This document shows positions 61,597-64,000 of a DNA stretch of 64,000 nt, piece by piece. Numbering within the stretch: position 1 is the first letter of the stretch; the number at the start of each line of letters is the position of its first letter. The position numbers and the translations under genes were made by a program. The notes beneath the pieces are model-generated. The model ran no database searches. It saw only the letters and a program-made list of their open reading frames with translations, and had not been told where the DNA came from. The DNA comes from Mesorhizobium jarvisii (lineage in GTDB: Bacteria > Pseudomonadota > Alphaproteobacteria > Rhizobiales > Rhizobiaceae): positions 186,001-250,000 of the forward strand of contig NZ_QZXA01000008.1 of NCBI RefSeq assembly GCF_003601985.1, in the 5' to 3' direction.

Positions 61597-62652
61597 ATGA
61601 GCAACACGATCCGCGAAGCCGAGCCTGGCACCAGCGCGTCCAAGGTGACGCCGCTGCCGGCCCGCGCCGCCGCCAACACCCCCGTACCGCTGGACCATCG
61701 CATCGCGCGCAATCCCGGCATGAAACTCGACCTCGGCTTCATGGAATCGGTGCGCAGCGTCAACCGTTCGGCGCTGGAACGGCGCGTCGCCAGCCTGACC
61801 AAACGGCGTTCGATCAAGGCCGACAACCAGGCGGCCTGGCTGCTGCGCGCCGTCGCCTGCATGGATCTGACGACGCTGAACTCCAACGACACCGAGGAGC
61901 GCGTGCGCCGGCTCTGCGCCAAGGCGATCAACCCGTTCCGCCGCGACATCGTCGAAGGCCTCGGCATTGCGGGTGAAACCATCCGGCCGGCTGCCGTCTG
62001 CGTCTACCATCCCTTCGTCGCCACGGCCGTCGATGCCGTGCGCGGCACCGGCATTCATGTCGCGGCCGTCTCCACCGCCTTTCCGCATGGCCTGGCGCCC
62101 CTGTCGACCCGGCTGCAGGAAATCGAGGCTTCGGTGCGCGACGGCGCCGACGAGATCGACGTCGTCATTCCGCGCGGACTGGTGTTCGGCGCCAAGTGGC
62201 GGGAGCTCTACAACGAGATCGTCTCGATGCGCGCCGCCTGCGGCGACGCGCATCTGAAGGTGATTCTGGGCACCGGTGACCTCGCCACTTTGCGCAACGT
62301 CATGCTGGCCTCGATGGTGGCGATGATGGCGGGCGCCGATTTCATCAAGACCTCGACCGGCAAGGAAAGCGTCAACGCGACGCTGCCCGTTGGCCTTGCC
62401 ATGGTGCGCGCCATCAGGGCCTATTTCGAGGAAACCGGCTATCTCATCGGCTTCAAGCCGGCCGGCGGCATTTCCACCGCCAAGGCCTCGCTCGACTGGC
62501 TGGTGCTGATGAAGGAAGAACTCGGCCGGCCATGGCTGGAACCGGAACTGTTCCGCTTCGGCGCGTCGAGCCTTTTGACCGACATCGAGCGGCAGCTCGA
62601 GCATCATCTGACCGGTCACTATTCGGCCAATCACCGCCACGCAATGGCTTGA
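61597..62652 (+). CDS. deoC: Deoxyribose-phosphate aldolase
   Basis: The 351-residue aldolase splits 2-deoxyribose-5-phosphate into glyceraldehyde-3-phosphate and acetaldehyde. The Schiff-base lysine is K251 in ADFIKTSTGK, the second active-site lysine is K287 in IGFKPAGGI, and MDLTTLNSNDT (about 89-99) is the N-terminal substrate loop. The N-terminal 75 residues extend beyond E. coli DeoC, as is common in rhizobia. The next gene is an aldehyde dehydrogenase that could remove the acetaldehyde, so the pair makes sense. Confidence 0.94.
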   Translation: MSNTIREAEPGTSASKVTPLPARAAANTPVPLDHRIARNPGMKLDLGFMESVRSVNRSALERRVASLTKRRSIKADNQAAWLLRAVACMDLTTLNSNDTEERVRRLCAKAINPFRRDIVEGLGIAGETIRPAAVCVYHPFVATAVDAVRGTGIHVAAVSTAFPHGLAPLSTRLQEIEASVRDGADEIDVVIPRGLVFGAKWRELYNEIVSMRAACGDAHLKVILGTGDLATLRNVMLASMVAMMAGADFIKTSTGKESVNATLPVGLAMVRAIRAYFEETGYLIGFKPAGGISTAKASLDWLVLMKEELGRPWLEPELFRFGASSLLTDIERQLEHHLTGHYSANHRHAMA

Positions 62653-62655
62653 GCA

Positions 62656-62704
62656 CCCACCCCGATCGGCTTCGCCGGTCGACCCTCCCCGCAAGGGGGA
62701 GGGT
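62656..62704. repeat. Palindromic intergenic repeat between deoC and aldehyde dehydrogenase
   Basis: CCGATCGGC-TTCG-CCGGTCG is followed by ACCCTCCCC-GCAAG-GGGGAGGGT, a perfect 9-bp hairpin (62682-62704). This two-part GC-rich motif is commonly scattered between genes in rhizobial genomes, as I recall. It sits just before the AAGGAGG ribosome site of the next gene. Confidence 0.7.
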
Positions 62705-62719
62705 GAAGGAGGCACCCCC

Positions 62720-64000
62720 ATGAATATTCTCGACCGCTATCATGCCATGGAATACGGCCCGGCGCCGGAAGCCCGCAACGAGGCCGATGCGTGGCTTGCC
62801 GCGCGCGATTTCGGCAAGGCGCTGTTCATCGACGGTGCCTGGAAGGCCGCTTCCGGCGGCAAGACCTTCGACACCAGCGAGCCGTCTTCCGGCAAGCTGC
62901 TGGCCAAGGTCTCCGACGCCAGTGCCGCCGACATCGACGCAGCGGTTGCGGCCGCCACCAAGGCGTTGCCGAAATGGAGCGCCAGTTCAGGCTACGCCAG
63001 GGCAAAGGTGCTCTACGCCATCGGCCGCGCCATGCAGCGGCATCAGCGCCTGTTCGCGGTGCTGGAATCGATCGACAACGGCAAGCCGATCCGCGAAAGC
63101 CGCGACATCGACGTGCCCCTGGCGATCCGCCATTTCATCCATCATGCCGGCTGGGCGCAAGCGCTGGACAAGGATTTTCCCGGCCACAAGGGCGTCGGTG
63201 TCGTCGGTCAGATCATACCGTGGAATTTCCCGCTGCTGATGCTGGCCTGGAAGATCGCACCGGCACTGGCCGCCGGCTGCACGGTGGTGCTGAAGCCTGC
63301 CGAATTCACGCCGCTCACCGCCATCCTGTTCGCCGAAATCTGCGAGCGTGCCGGCGTGCCGAAGGGCGTCGTCAACATCGTGCAGGGCGGCCCAGAGGCG
63401 GGCGCGGCCATCGTCAACCATCCCGGCATCCAGAAGATCGCCTTCACCGGCTCGTCGGAAGTCGGCAAGATCATCAGGAAAGCCACCGCCGGGTCGGGCA
63501 AAAAACTGTCGCTGGAGCTCGGCGGCAAGTCGGCCTTCATCGTCTTCGAGGATGCCGATCTCGACAGCGCCGTGGAAGGCCTGGTCGACGGCATCTGGTT
63601 CAACCAGGGCCAGGTCTGCTGCGCCGGGTCGCGGCTCCTGGTACAGGAAGGCATCGCCGAGGCCTTGATCGCCAAGGTCAAGACGCGGATGAGCCGGCTG
63701 CGCGTCGGCAGCCCGCTCGACAAGAACACCGATATCGGCCCGCTGGTCGACTTGACCCAGCTTGACCGCGTCAAAGGCCTGGTCGCCGAAGGCGCCAGGC
63801 AGGGCGCCGTCTGCTGGCAGCCGGACGCAGCACTGCCGTCTTCCGGCTACTACCATCTGCCGACACTCGCCACCGGCGTTTCGCCGGCTAATATCCTGGC
63901 GCAGGAAGAGGTGTTTGGACCGGTTCTGGCGACCATGACCTTCCGCAACACCGAGGAAGCGATCGAGCTTGCCAACAACACGCGCTATGGGCTCGCGGCG
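62720..64000 (+). CDS. Aldehyde dehydrogenase family protein, 3' end cut
   Basis: About 427 residues are visible and the frame is open at the window end. The NAD-binding region has IIPWNFPLLMLAWKIAPAL, the FTGSSEVGK loop and LELGGKSAFIVFEDADLD with the general-base Glu. The catalytic cysteine is in FNQGQVCCAGSRL, and EEVFGPVL is present. ATG 62720 has AAGGAGG upstream. Being in an operon with deoC, it probably oxidises acetaldehyde or glyceraldehyde. Its N-terminus (first 35 residues) is longer than usual. Confidence 0.93.
   Translation, partial: MNILDRYHAMEYGPAPEARNEADAWLAARDFGKALFIDGAWKAASGGKTFDTSEPSSGKLLAKVSDASAADIDAAVAAATKALPKWSASSGYARAKVLYAIGRAMQRHQRLFAVLESIDNGKPIRESRDIDVPLAIRHFIHHAGWAQALDKDFPGHKGVGVVGQIIPWNFPLLMLAWKIAPALAAGCTVVLKPAEFTPLTAILFAEICERAGVPKGVVNIVQGGPEAGAAIVNHPGIQKIAFTGSSEVGKIIRKATAGSGKKLSLELGGKSAFIVFEDADLDSAVEGLVDGIWFNQGQVCCAGSRLLVQEGIAEALIAKVKTRMSRLRVGSPLDKNTDIGPLVDLTQLDRVKGLVAEGARQGAVCWQPDAALPSSGYYHLPTLATGVSPANILAQEEVFGPVLATMTFRNTEEAIELANNTRYGLAA

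Overview
The window is GC-rich, gene-dense chromosomal DNA from an alphaproteobacterium of the Rhizobiales, most likely Mesorhizobium or a close relative in the Phyllobacteriaceae. This is inferred from the protein families, from the rpmH-rnpA-yidC / engB / argB housekeeping genes, from RIME-like two-palindrome intergenic repeats, and from strong GC3 codon bias with ATG, GTG and TTG starts. No plasmid, phage or transposase gene was recognised.

Layout. 1-5.5 kb: phenylalanine hydroxylase (cut by the window edge) with a divergent Lrp-type regulator, a B12-binding radical SAM enzyme that looks like BchE, argB, and an amidase. 5.5-8.4 kb: an ECF sigma factor, its RskA-like anti-sigma factor, a secreted fasciclin protein and a Tat-exported MsrB. 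8.5-18.2 kb: two drug-efflux cassettes arranged as mirror images around engB. On the left is fasciclin / MFS / HlyD with an intact TetR regulator; on the right is a broken MarR / HlyD / MFS / fasciclin. 18.3-20.7 kb: yidC, rnpA and rpmH. The order rpmH-rnpA-yidC-engB-argB survives on the minus strand, but the efflux and sigma-factor blocks split it.

20.9-25.5 kb: an orphan histidine kinase and tRNA-Arg(ACG), followed by a zone of small accessory genes and gene remnants. 25.5-34.6 kb: a GntR regulator divergent from a polyamine/opine-type ABC importer operon that continues into gamma-glutamyltransferase, an oxalyl-CoA-synthetase-like ligase and a ketopantoate-reductase-like protein. A palindrome suited to the GntR protein sits on the predicted promoter start. 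34.8-39.9 kb: an LprI-type periplasmic protein and a complete branched-chain amino-acid ABC operon. 40.2-45.1 kb: a three-gene polysaccharide module (GT2, RgpF, and an 885-residue WbsX-GT4 protein) with overlapping genes and a less GC-rich feel. 45.1-48.8 kb: an AraC remnant, an HpaR-type MarR regulator, and metQNI.

48.8-49.6 kb: a Fic toxin / antitoxin pair. 49.7-56.7 kb: a GcvT-like folate protein, an orphan amino-acid binding protein, and hydantoinase/oxoprolinase subunits hyuB and hyuA, divergent from a ferredoxin-NADP reductase. 57.1-61.5 kb: an RND efflux pair. 61.6-64 kb: deoC and an aldehyde dehydrogenase that runs off the end, consistent with deoxyribose-phosphate catabolism.

The most interesting features are the SigK/RskA-like sigma locus beside a fasciclin gene, the local near-identity of the two fasciclin genes inside mirrored modules, the decayed MarR regulator, and two GntR-type palindromes that may link the gamma-glutamyltransferase and oxoprolinase-like operons. 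All sequence comparisons were made by eye.
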